DNA of 19,702 nucleotides, taken from the NCBI GenBank assembly GCA_030433055.1, contig JAUILJ010000030.1, forward strand, positions 1 through 19,702, given 5' to 3'. The translations under genes were made by a program, and so were the position numbers. This DNA is from Polyangia bacterium. Lineage in GTDB: Bacteria > Myxococcota_A > Polyangia > Polyangiales > Polyangiaceae. Shown here piece after piece: positions 13,672-19,702 of the stretch (positions within the stretch are counted from its first letter, which is position 1; each line of letters starts with the position of its first letter). The notes beneath the pieces are model-generated. The model worked only from the letters and a program-made list of their open reading frames with translations, was not told the DNA's origin and searched no databases.

Positions 13672-14429
13672 TACGCCGCCTCCTGCTCACGATGCTTCGG
13701 CGCGAGGCGCGCCTCGAGGCGGTCCTTGATCACGGCAGCGTTGTGCCCCTTCACGATGGAGTCGATGCCCTCGATCACCACCTTCATGTTCGCGGATTCT
13801 TCCGACGAGCGGCGGTCCAGCTTCTCCGCGATGGGGATCGCGATGATGTTGGCGAGGATCGCACCGTACAGGGTGGTCAACAATGCGACTGCCATGGCTG
13901 GACCGATTGCCGAAGGGTCGTCGAGCGCCTGGAGCATTTGAACCAGGCCGATCAGGGTTCCGATCATGCCCATCGCGGGCGCCATGGCACCGATGAACTT
14001 GAATAGCTTGACGCCACGGCTATGGCGCTCCTGCATGGCCACGAGCTCGGCGCTCAAGGTCTCGCGGATCTCTTCCCTGGGGATCCCGTCCACTGCCATC
14101 CTCAGCCCCTTCTGCAAGAAGGTGTCTTCCACCTTCTTGTTCTCGAGCGCCAGGATCCCCTCACGACGGGCAGCGTTGGAGAGCTCTAGGATGACTTTGA
14201 TGGTCTCCGAGGCCTTGCCTCCTTTGGTCTTGAACGCGTTCTTGGCGACGCTGAACGCAGCCTTCACGTTCTGCATGCTCTCCATGATCAGCGTGACTGC
14301 TATCGAGCCACCGAACACGATCATCATGCTGGGCGGGTCGATGAACGGCCCGAGGGAACCGCTCATCAAAATCGAGCCCACGATGAGCCCAAATCCGAGA
14401 ATGATGCCTATCAGTGTTGCGGGATCCAC
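13671..14429 (-). CDS. motA: MotA/PomA-like stator channel protein
   Basis: The 252-aa protein has four hydrophobic helices (about 5-24, 33-50, 147-168, 180-200) and a long cytoplasmic loop with REGILALE (89-96), the charged segment that contacts the flagellar rotor in known MotA. The conserved prolines appear as Pro151 (MAPAMGMIGTLIG) and Pro199 (AIPIAEKL). The opening MDPATLIGIILGFGLIVG and DPPSMMIVFGGS are PomA-like. GTG 14429 has GGAG 8 nt upstream. It begins only 29 nt after the stop of the phosphatase/isomerase fusion gene, so it may be part of the sugar operon's transcript. No flagellar rotor or export genes are in the window, so a flagellar motor or another force-generating complex are both possible. 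Confidence 0.93.
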   Translation of the reverse strand: MDPATLIGIILGFGLIVGSILMSGSLGPFIDPPSMMIVFGGSIAVTLIMESMQNVKAAFSVAKNAFKTKGGKASETIKVILELSNAARREGILALENKKVEDTFLQKGLRMAVDGIPREEIRETLSAELVAMQERHSRGVKLFKFIGAMAPAMGMIGTLIGLVQMLQALDDPSAIGPAMAVALLTTLYGAILANIIAIPIAEKLDRRSSEESANMKVVIEGIDSIVKGHNAAVIKDRLEARLAPKHREQEAA

Positions 14430-14458
14430 AGTCGGTGCTCCAAGCGCTTGCCTAGCTA

Positions 14459-15532
14459 TCAGGCGGCGCTGTCCATGAGAGACGCTTCCACGACTTCACA
14501 AACGGCATGCCAGCCGAGAATATGAAGCTCTTGAATGCGGGGAGTTGCAGTTGCTGGCGCGCAGAAGCAGACGTCGCACACATCGGGTAGACGGCAGCTG
14601 CGCTCACCGGTGAAGCCAACGGTCACCGCCCCCTTGCCACGAGCCGCTTCCATGGCTCTCAGCACGTTGGTGGAGTTCCCGCTGGTAGAGATCCCCACGA
14701 CGACGTCGCCCGGCGCAGCCAGCGCCCGCACTTGACGTGCGAACACGTCATCGAACGACCAGTCGTTGCCGATGCAGGTGAGCACCGACGAGTCCGCAGA
14801 CAGCGCGATCGCCGGCCACGGCTCGCTCTCTTTCAAGAAGCGCCCGATCAGCTCCCCCGCTACGTGCTGAGCGTCGGCGGCGCTTCCACCGTTTCCGCAG
14901 AGCAAGATCTTGTGACCGCCACGCAGCGCCCGGATGAAGACCTGGGCTACCTGGCGCAGACCTGGGATGGCTTCCGCGACGAAGCGTCGATGCGCCTCGA
15001 CGCTTTGCTCCGCGATCTCCTGCATCCGCTGCTCGAGCGCGGGAGCGCGCTGCGCATCGTGTACGAGATCGAGCACCAGACCCACCGCCTCCGCTACGGC
15101 GCCACTCCCACCCTTCGACTTCAGCACTCGCTTCGCGCGGCGCCTGGCTTCTTGAGAGGCATCACTCGGGGCCAAGCCCAGTCCCACGCAAGCCAGCGCC
15201 GGGGCGTCCCGGTCAGCGTCGCCGACGTAGCAGATGCTCTCCACTCCCAGACCGAGATCGTCTGCCAGGGCGTGCACGGCACCGTGCTTGTCCTTTGCCC
15301 CACGGAAGATACGATCCGGCGCGATACGCCCCGCGACCACATCGACCATCTCACCATTTTCGCCGGTCACCAGTGCGATCTGCAGCCCCGCGCGCCGCGC
15401 CTGGGTGATGGCGTCGAGATCGCGAAAGCTCAGGCCCTTGCTCTCACCGCCCCCGGGTGTCAGCGACACGCGACCATCGGTCAGCACACCATCGATATCC
15501 AGGGCCAGGACCCGAATAGGCATCACCAACAT
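14459..15532 (-). CDS. KdsC-like HAD phosphatase fused to GmhA-like SIS isomerase
   Basis: The 357-aa protein has two complete catalytic parts. Residues 5-160 form a KdsC-type HAD phosphatase: DIDGVLTDG (Asp12, Asp14), Thr57 in VTGENGE, Lys79/82 and GDADRDAPAL (Asp105, Asp109). Residues 175-357 form a sedoheptulose-7-phosphate isomerase (GmhA) type SIS domain with CGNGGSAADAQH. The zinc-ligand pattern of E. coli GmhA (His61, Glu65, Gln172, His180) is matched by His223, Glu227, Gln334 and His342 with the same spacings. ATG 15532 is chosen because GGAGG lies 6 nt upstream; the start overlaps the SDR stop by 10 nt. The fusion would couple aldose/ketose phosphate isomerisation to dephosphorylation of a sugar phosphate, probably for the CMP-sugar pathway encoded upstream. 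Substrates are not shown. Confidence 0.88.
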   Translation of the reverse strand: MLVMPIRVLALDIDGVLTDGRVSLTPGGGESKGLSFRDLDAITQARRAGLQIALVTGENGEMVDVVAGRIAPDRIFRGAKDKHGAVHALADDLGLGVESICYVGDADRDAPALACVGLGLAPSDASQEARRRAKRVLKSKGGSGAVAEAVGLVLDLVHDAQRAPALEQRMQEIAEQSVEAHRRFVAEAIPGLRQVAQVFIRALRGGHKILLCGNGGSAADAQHVAGELIGRFLKESEPWPAIALSADSSVLTCIGNDWSFDDVFARQVRALAAPGDVVVGISTSGNSTNVLRAMEAARGKGAVTVGFTGERSCRLPDVCDVCFCAPATATPRIQELHILGWHAVCEVVEASLMDSAA

Positions 15533-16452
15533 GTCCGACCTCCGTCGATTACGAGGTTCGCGCCGGTCATGTAGCGCGAAGCGGCGGAGCACAGGAACAG
15601 GACCGCGGCTTCGTATTCGCCAGGCTCCGCCATGCGGCCCATGGGGATCAGGTTCGTCAGCCGCTCGACGAAATCCTCGGGTTGACCGTTGCGCATCCCA
15701 CCTGGGCTCAGACTGTTGACGCGCACTCCGCGCTCTGCCCAGTAGGTCGCCAGGTACTTCGTCAGCATGACGAGCCCGCCTTTCACCACGGAATAGGTGA
15801 CGGGCTTCACCGGCTGCTCGCCCTCCGGCAGACCAGGAACGCGATAGATACGCTGGTCAGGAGCAATCAAGCCTAGGTCCGAGGCGATATTGAGGATCAC
15901 TCCCCCACCCTGCTCGGCCATGTGGCTCCCAAAGACCTTGGCACACAAGAAGGCGCCGGTGAGGCCAACCTCCAGATCAGCGTGCCAGCGCGCGACGTCG
16001 AACTGCTCGAGCCGCGTCGATCCGATGCTGCCGTCTTCCATCTTGGGATTGTTGGCGGCGTTGTTGATCAGGATGTCGACGCGACCATGACGCTCGACCA
16101 CCGCCGCGAGGGCCGCTCGAAGTGAGTCCTCACTCGTCACGTCGATGCTCACCGCTCCGACACGCTGCTGCGCTAGCGCGCTGAGGTCGGTCTCGTCGAC
16201 CGACGTCAACGCCTTGGCGCTCACCAGTCGGCACGCCGCCGCCCGCGCGGGCTCGAGAGCTAGATCGGCGAGCACTGGTGTGCCTCCCGCCTCCCAGATG
16301 GCTCGTGCGTGCTGCTGCCCCAAGAGGCCGGCGCCGCCGGTGATTACTGCCACTTTGCCGGTCAAATCGAAGCGCTCGGAGAGCTTCGACGGAGCCTGAG
16401 ACGCGCTGGGTTCAGCACGCTGAGCGGATTCTACGCGGGATAACGCTTGCAT
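15523..16452 (-). CDS. SDR-family sugar oxidoreductase (PtmA-like)
   Basis: The 309-aa protein has a poorly conserved 28-residue head, then the NAD(P) motif TGGAGLLG (38-45), NNAANN near 130, Ser191, and the catalytic Tyr220 and Lys224 (TYSVVK). It has the usual C-terminal LSPGG and MTGANLVIDGG. SDR enzymes of this type sit beside CMP-sugar synthases in Campylobacter flagellin glycosylation loci (ptmA-ptmB), and here the CMP-transferase gene precedes it. ATG 16452 has GGAGGT about 7 nt upstream and overlaps the cytidylyltransferase end by 22 nt. The substrate is not determined; a generic dehydrogenase/reductase of a keto-sugar is the safest statement. Confidence 0.85.
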   Translation of the reverse strand: MQALSRVESAQRAEPSASQAPSKLSERFDLTGKVAVITGGAGLLGQQHARAIWEAGGTPVLADLALEPARAAACRLVSAKALTSVDETDLSALAQQRVGAVSIDVTSEDSLRAALAAVVERHGRVDILINNAANNPKMEDGSIGSTRLEQFDVARWHADLEVGLTGAFLCAKVFGSHMAEQGGGVILNIASDLGLIAPDQRIYRVPGLPEGEQPVKPVTYSVVKGGLVMLTKYLATYWAERGVRVNSLSPGGMRNGQPEDFVERLTNLIPMGRMAEPGEYEAAVLFLCSAASRYMTGANLVIDGGRTCW

Positions 16453-17252
16453 GATTGGGCACCTCCACGCGCTACCAAAGCAGCTTCCGTGCCGGCATCG
16501 TCAGCGGCGTACAGCATCGACTCCTGAGGCAATCCGTAGGCGTCGACGACGGCTCGCTCCAGAGCCGGGATCTGGTCGGGATAGTCGAGCTCGACCCCAT
16601 GCTCCTCCACGATGAACGGCAGCGATACGCGCCCCACCATCGACCCGTGCGTCAACACACAGCGTGGACGCACGATGTCGACGTAGCCGTTCTGCCAGTA
16701 CACCGCTGGCAAGATCTGTCGAGGCATCGAGTGAGCCTCGGGCAGCCCTTCGATCTCCAGCAACGGGCGCAGGTAGTCACCGTCGACTCGCCACATCTTG
16801 TAGGGCGTCTGCTCGGCCAGACCGATGGATCGCAGCGAGTCTGCCTCCGGGTGCGCTAGCATTCGACTGACGGCGTCTTCGATCAGCTCGATGCGGCGTA
16901 CCGGCCCGGTCGGCCTGAGGTGCACGACAAGCTCTGGCTCGTAGCCTTCCTCGTCGCGCAGCCACTCCAGCGCGTGCTTGAATACCTGTACGTCGGTCGC
17001 GTAGTCCCCGGCAAACTCGGCGGGTCGCTCGAACGGCACCTCCGCTCCGAAGGCGCGGCTCACCGCGGCGATCTCCGCATCATCCGTACTGACGATCGTG
17101 CGGGTGATCCCCGAGGAACCAAGCGCGTGCGCAATCGAATACGCGATCAGCGGCTTGCCCGCGACGGGCAGGACGTTCTTGCGTGGTACGGATTTCGAGC
17201 CGCCACGCGCGGGGATCAGAGCCAACACCTCGGGACACTTGGGCTGAGTCAT
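16431..17252 (-). CDS. Acylneuraminate-type cytidylyltransferase (NeuA/PtmB-like)
   Basis: The 273-aa protein carries the CMP-sugar synthase signature ALIPARGGSKSVPRKNVLPVAGKPLIAYSI at residues 11-40 in two adjoining motifs, then STDDAEIAAVSRAFGAEVPF, VVHLRPTGPVRR and YWQNGYVDIVR. The family transfers CMP from CTP to an acidic sugar such as sialic, legionaminic or pseudaminic acid, or Kdo. ATG 17252 follows GGAGG by 5 nt and overlaps the upstream stop as ATGA. No NeuB-type condensing synthase is in the window, so the acidic sugar is either made elsewhere or is of another type. Confidence 0.9.
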   Translation of the reverse strand: MTQPKCPEVLALIPARGGSKSVPRKNVLPVAGKPLIAYSIAHALGSSGITRTIVSTDDAEIAAVSRAFGAEVPFERPAEFAGDYATDVQVFKHALEWLRDEEGYEPELVVHLRPTGPVRRIELIEDAVSRMLAHPEADSLRSIGLAEQTPYKMWRVDGDYLRPLLEIEGLPEAHSMPRQILPAVYWQNGYVDIVRPRCVLTHGSMVGRVSLPFIVEEHGVELDYPDQIPALERAVVDAYGLPQESMLYAADDAGTEAALVARGGAQSCKRYPA

Positions 17253-18475
17253 GCAGCCTCCGTTCTCACGTTCTTCTTGTGGGGGTGAGGGGGTTGAGAC
17301 GGTAGCCAGTCGGAGTCGTGGTCGAGCTTCGCCAGGAGGTCCGGCACGGGCTCCGGCATGCGGCTCTCGAGAGAGCGCTTCAGCGCCACACCCACCTCGA
17401 GGCTGCGCGTACCCGCCTCCAGGTCGACCACCGGCTGCGTCCCGAGCTGGATGCACTCGAAGAAGTGCGACAGCTCACTCAAGAACAGCTGATTGCGTGG
17501 ATACTCGCTGTAGTCGTGCTGCTCCTCTAGCTGCTTGCCAGCGAACCAGCTGAGCGTAGCGCCAGCGAGATCGAGCTCCAGCGTGCCAGCTTCGCCGTAG
17601 ATGGCGATGGAGCGCCGGCTGGGACGGCTCGTGTAGTCCTGATGCAAGTGCACCGGGAGCAAGCCGCCATCCTCGTGCTGGTACTCGAGCAGGGAGAGCG
17701 AGACGTCTTCGACGTCGACCTCCAGCGAGCTCAACTTGCCGCCGATGGCAAATACGCGCTTCGGACGACCGAAGAGCGCCCCCAGGAGGTCGATCTCGTG
17801 GATCTGCGTGCAGATCACGCCCCCTCCTTGATCCGCGCGGGAAGCATACATGCGCCGATAGTCTTCGTAGGGGTGAAAGCCCGGCAGGTACTCGCCGATG
17901 TCGGCGCGCACCGATAGCACGCGCCCCACGCGCCCCGCGGCGAGCCACGACTGAAGGCGACGAAACCCCGGATGCTGGCGCAACTGGTAGGCGACCATCC
18001 CGGCGACCTCTCGCTCTCGAGCCAGCTTGACCAGGCCAGCCACCCCGGCCTCGTCGTCGCTGATCGGCTTCTCGATGAAGACATGAGCGCCGTGCTCAAC
18101 TGCTGCTCGGGCGACGGGGATATGTTGTCGACTGGGGTTCGTCACGAAGACCACGTCTGGGCACTGCGCCAGCGCGGGCTCGAGGGCGTCGAAGACGCGC
18201 ATCGGATACACGTCTTCCAGACGCGCACCGGGCACGACTTGGAGCTTGTCGTCCAACACGGTTTGCTCTCGTCGCAAGCGAACGGCGCTGATTTCCACAC
18301 CACCGGGGCCGAACAACTCGACCAGGTTCCGCAAGTGGCGCTGGCCCACTCCGCCCAGGCCGACGAACAGGCAGTGGGGGATCTTGCCGCGAAACGGAGT
18401 GCCCCGCCCGTTGCGTGAGGGGTGAGACATGGCCGCCATGTCCGAGGTGCTGAAGGGTCGCTTGGTCGTCCGCAT
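17249..18475 (-). CDS. Gfo/Idh/MocA-family sugar dehydrogenase
   Basis: The 408-aa protein has a Rossmann motif GLGGVGQRHLRNL at about 39-51, VVFVTNPSRQH, the family EKP motif in VFIEKPIS (near 135), and GGGVICTQIHEIDLLGALFG with the conserved His of the active site. Length is typical. Substrates in this family are usually nucleotide-linked or free pyranoses. The start is a TGATG overlap with the preceding gene stop (ATG 18475); GTG 18478 or ATG 18430 further down are alternatives because no strong Shine-Dalgarno is seen. Together with the isomerase upstream it is likely to act early in the pathway, oxidising a sugar for later activation by CMP transfer. Confidence 0.88.
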   Translation of the reverse strand: MRTTKRPFSTSDMAAMSHPSRNGRGTPFRGKIPHCLFVGLGGVGQRHLRNLVELFGPGGVEISAVRLRREQTVLDDKLQVVPGARLEDVYPMRVFDALEPALAQCPDVVFVTNPSRQHIPVARAAVEHGAHVFIEKPISDDEAGVAGLVKLAREREVAGMVAYQLRQHPGFRRLQSWLAAGRVGRVLSVRADIGEYLPGFHPYEDYRRMYASRADQGGGVICTQIHEIDLLGALFGRPKRVFAIGGKLSSLEVDVEDVSLSLLEYQHEDGGLLPVHLHQDYTSRPSRRSIAIYGEAGTLELDLAGATLSWFAGKQLEEQHDYSEYPRNQLFLSELSHFFECIQLGTQPVVDLEAGTRSLEVGVALKRSLESRMPEPVPDLLAKLDHDSDWLPSQPPHPHKKNVRTEAA

Positions 18476-19320
18476 CACGCCGCTCGCTGGAAGGCGCCCG
18501 CGTACAGGCTCAAGAAGTAGGCGTAGTTCCGCTGGGTGTCTGACTGTGCGTCATCGCCGAACCAGCTCTGAAGCGTGAAGTCGCCATGGAAGTTGGCGGC
18601 CGCGAGGGTGTGCAAGAAGCCCCGCAGGTTCGCTGCGCCCTGGCCGAGCATGCGGCTCGTGCCGTGAAGTTCACGGTCTTTGACGTGAACCGCCTCGAGC
18701 AGAGGCAGCAACGGGAGGACGTCCGTCGCGATGTCGTAGCCCTGCGCGCCAGAGTTCCCCGTGTCGTAGTAGGCGCGCACCGCGGGGTGATCCACGCTGC
18801 GCACGAAGGAGGCATAGGCGTGACCCGGGATGTCCATCTCGAGGCCGAGCACGATGCCACACGCTCGCGCCATCTCGCCCGCCTCACGCAGGCTACGTCG
18901 GGCTTGGTCGCGTTCCGCGTCACTGTTCAAGGCGGAGGTCTCGAGCAAGGGGACGAGGATACGGCGCGCTCCGACCTGCGCTGCGGCACCGATGATGTGC
19001 TGGAAGGCCGCGACGTTGGTCCGTCGTTCGGTCTCAGTGACACCGGCGAGCTTGTGCACCATCACGTGGTCCGCGCACACGCTGCGCACCTCGACCCCCG
19101 TGGACTCGCACACGCGCCGGACGAGTTCGTTTCCACCCGGGAATAGCAGAGGATTCTCGTTCCAGGTATCCGCCTCCACGATCCACTCGATGGCAGGGAT
19201 CCCGAGCTCAGCGGCGACCTCGAACTCCTTCCACCAGCCATCCACCGGGAAAGCCTGCAACCGATCCGACGGACGAGGACTGAGCCTCCCCTGAATCACC
19301 CCGATTACGCTCTTGAACAC
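18475..19320 (-). CDS. TIM-barrel sugar phosphate isomerase/epimerase-like protein
   Basis: The 281-aa protein has the AP-endonuclease-2/xylose isomerase-like barrel: IGVIQGRLSPRP at the first strand, GIPAIEWIVE, RILVPLLE, GLEMDIPGHAYASF, YYDTGNSGAQGYD and AVHVKDRELHG. The spaced Glu, Asp and His residues fit a divalent-metal active site. GTG 19320 has GGGAG 8 nt upstream and is the first gene of the sugar operon, followed by the Gfo/Idh gene. Members act as sugar (phosphate) 3-epimerases or ketoisomerases, or inosose dehydratases. Which reaction applies here cannot be read from sequence. Confidence 0.82.
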   Translation of the reverse strand: MFKSVIGVIQGRLSPRPSDRLQAFPVDGWWKEFEVAAELGIPAIEWIVEADTWNENPLLFPGGNELVRRVCESTGVEVRSVCADHVMVHKLAGVTETERRTNVAAFQHIIGAAAQVGARRILVPLLETSALNSDAERDQARRSLREAGEMARACGIVLGLEMDIPGHAYASFVRSVDHPAVRAYYDTGNSGAQGYDIATDVLPLLPLLEAVHVKDRELHGTSRMLGQGAANLRGFLHTLAAANFHGDFTLQSWFGDDAQSDTQRNYAYFLSLYAGAFQRAA

Positions 19321-19499
19321 GACGCACTCCCTTCTCTAGACAACGCCGCTCGTAGCCACGAACGGTCCAACTCACACGCCCCCGAGCTCCGACTCGAAAT
19401 CCAGCGAAGCCGGGCGCCCGCTACCATTTTTCCTTAAGGCACCTGACGCCACACTCCCCAAGCCCCGCAAAAAGCACCAGCGAGGACTCGACCGAGATC

Positions 19500-19540
19500 A
19501 GGGCGTCACACATAATTTCCACGCGGCTACAGTTCATCAC
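19500..19540 (+). repeat. 41-bp direct repeat, copy 1
   Basis: It begins AGGGCGTCAC and ends CAGTTCATCAC. It matches copy 2 (19658-19698) at 36 of 41 positions, differing at positions 11, 14, 15, 24 and 29. A short CAGCGAGGA box lies upstream of each copy. The centre is A/T-rich (AATTTCCAC). Confidence 0.7.
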
Positions 19541-19548
19541 TCAAACCG

Positions 19549-19571
19549 GAGGGGTCTTCCCAAGACCCCTC
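19549..19571. repeat. 10-bp stem hairpin between the direct repeats, possible terminator
   Basis: GAGGGGTCTT (19549-19558) and AAGACCCCTC (19562-19571) are exact reverse complements around a CCC loop. It is followed by AAGTAACAG on the plus strand and by CGGTTTGAG on the minus strand, so it has no proper T-tract. Confidence 0.5.
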
Positions 19572-19610
19572 AAGTAACAGCAGCGAGGAGCAGTTGGGTG
19601 CCTGACCGAA

Positions 19611-19655
19611 GGCGCGCCGATCGCCCTCCCCCGTTCAGGGGGCGGGCGGCGCGCC
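19611..19655. repeat. Long GC-rich imperfect hairpin next to repeat copy 2
   Basis: GGCGCGCCG (19611-19619) pairs with CGGCGCGCC (19647-19655), and CCCCC (19628-19632) pairs with GGGGG (19638-19642) around a GTTCA loop. A small internal bulge interrupts the stem. It ends 3 bp before copy 2 of the direct repeat; copy 1 has no such hairpin upstream. Confidence 0.5.
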
Positions 19656-19657
19656 CG

Positions 19658-19698
19658 AGGGCGTCACCCAATATTTCCACACGGCAACAGTTCATCAC
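19658..19698 (+). repeat. 41-bp direct repeat, copy 2
   Basis: It shares AGGGCGTCAC, ATTTCCAC and CAGTTCATCAC with copy 1, at a period of 158 bp. The window ends 4 bp after it, so further copies could lie outside. Confidence 0.7.
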
Positions 19699-19702
19699 CA
19701 GA

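Larger units (their letters stand above)
19321..19702. other. Non-coding region upstream of the sugar operon, with repeats and hairpins
   Basis: No protein-coding frame with domain character was found in the last 382 bp. The first 150 bp should hold the promoter of the minus-strand sugar operon, but I could not pick a convincing one. The rest holds the 41-bp direct repeats and the two hairpins listed separately. Confidence 0.6.

Noticed and set aside
14732..15574. A 280-codon plus-strand frame opposite the phosphatase-isomerase gene
   Set aside because: It is antisense to two well-supported catalytic domains; long antisense frames are expected at this GC content.
17253..17456. A 68-residue extension of the cytidylyltransferase gene
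   Set aside because: It overlaps the end of the Gfo/Idh gene, is Gly/Arg/Pro-rich, and the ATG at 17252 has GGAGG plus an ATGA overlap.
19500..19698. A CRISPR array
   Set aside because: Only two imperfect copies with a 117-bp gap, hairpins in the gap and no cas gene nearby.

Overview
The window is GC-rich (roughly 60-65% by eye), dense and carries typical Myxococcota (former Deltaproteobacteria, probably Polyangia-like) gene content: DUF4388 and Roadblock/LC7 proteins, V4R domains, proline-rich linkers, many GTG starts and overlapping stop/start codons. No rRNA, tRNA, IS element or CRISPR array was seen. The taxonomic call is inference from gene content, not from a marker gene.

Layout. (1) 1-2040, plus strand: the tail of an upstream gene, an eight-helix tandem DUF350 membrane protein and a second unknown membrane protein. 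(2) 2105-2467, minus: a small VOC/glyoxalase-fold protein whose ribosome binding site lies inside a perfect 12-bp inverted repeat. (3) 2620-8506, minus: a signalling-type island read DUF4388 protein, ParA-family ATPase, Roadblock-like protein A, Roadblock-like protein B, tandem V4R protein, a 104-aa orphan, then after a 473-bp gap with its own promoter candidate a TPR/winged-helix/Roadblock fusion. (4) 8507-9206: a 700-bp divergent intergenic region. (5) 9207-11326, plus: a DprE1-like FAD oxidase and DprE2-like SDR, the enzyme pair that makes decaprenyl-phosphoryl-arabinose in mycobacteria. (6) 11354-12528, minus: two single-pass membrane proteins with charged or coiled-coil tails, behind a good promoter candidate with an overlapping perfect palindrome. 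(7) 12907-19320, minus: a tightly overlapping operon of TIM-barrel sugar isomerase/epimerase, Gfo/Idh/MocA dehydrogenase, acylneuraminate-type cytidylyltransferase, SDR and a KdsC-like phosphatase fused to a GmhA-like isomerase, followed 29 nt later by a PomA/PomB-like stator pair. (8) 19321-19702: non-coding, with two 41-bp direct repeats and two hairpins.

How the genes work together. The 2.6-8.5 kb island combines parts normally seen in polarity or GTPase-switch systems (three Roadblock-like domains, DUF4388, V4R sensor), but the only P-loop NTPase present is a ParA/MinD-type ATPase, not an MglA/Ras-like GTPase. This makes it the best candidate for an undescribed system: a ParA-driven, Roadblock-regulated positioning or signalling module with a V4R ligand sensor. 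The 14.4-19.3 kb genes look like a pathway for an unusual CMP-activated sugar for a surface glycan. The dprE1/dprE2 pair suggests polyprenyl-phosphate pentose epimerisation in a Gram-negative cell. None of these functions can be proved from sequence alone.
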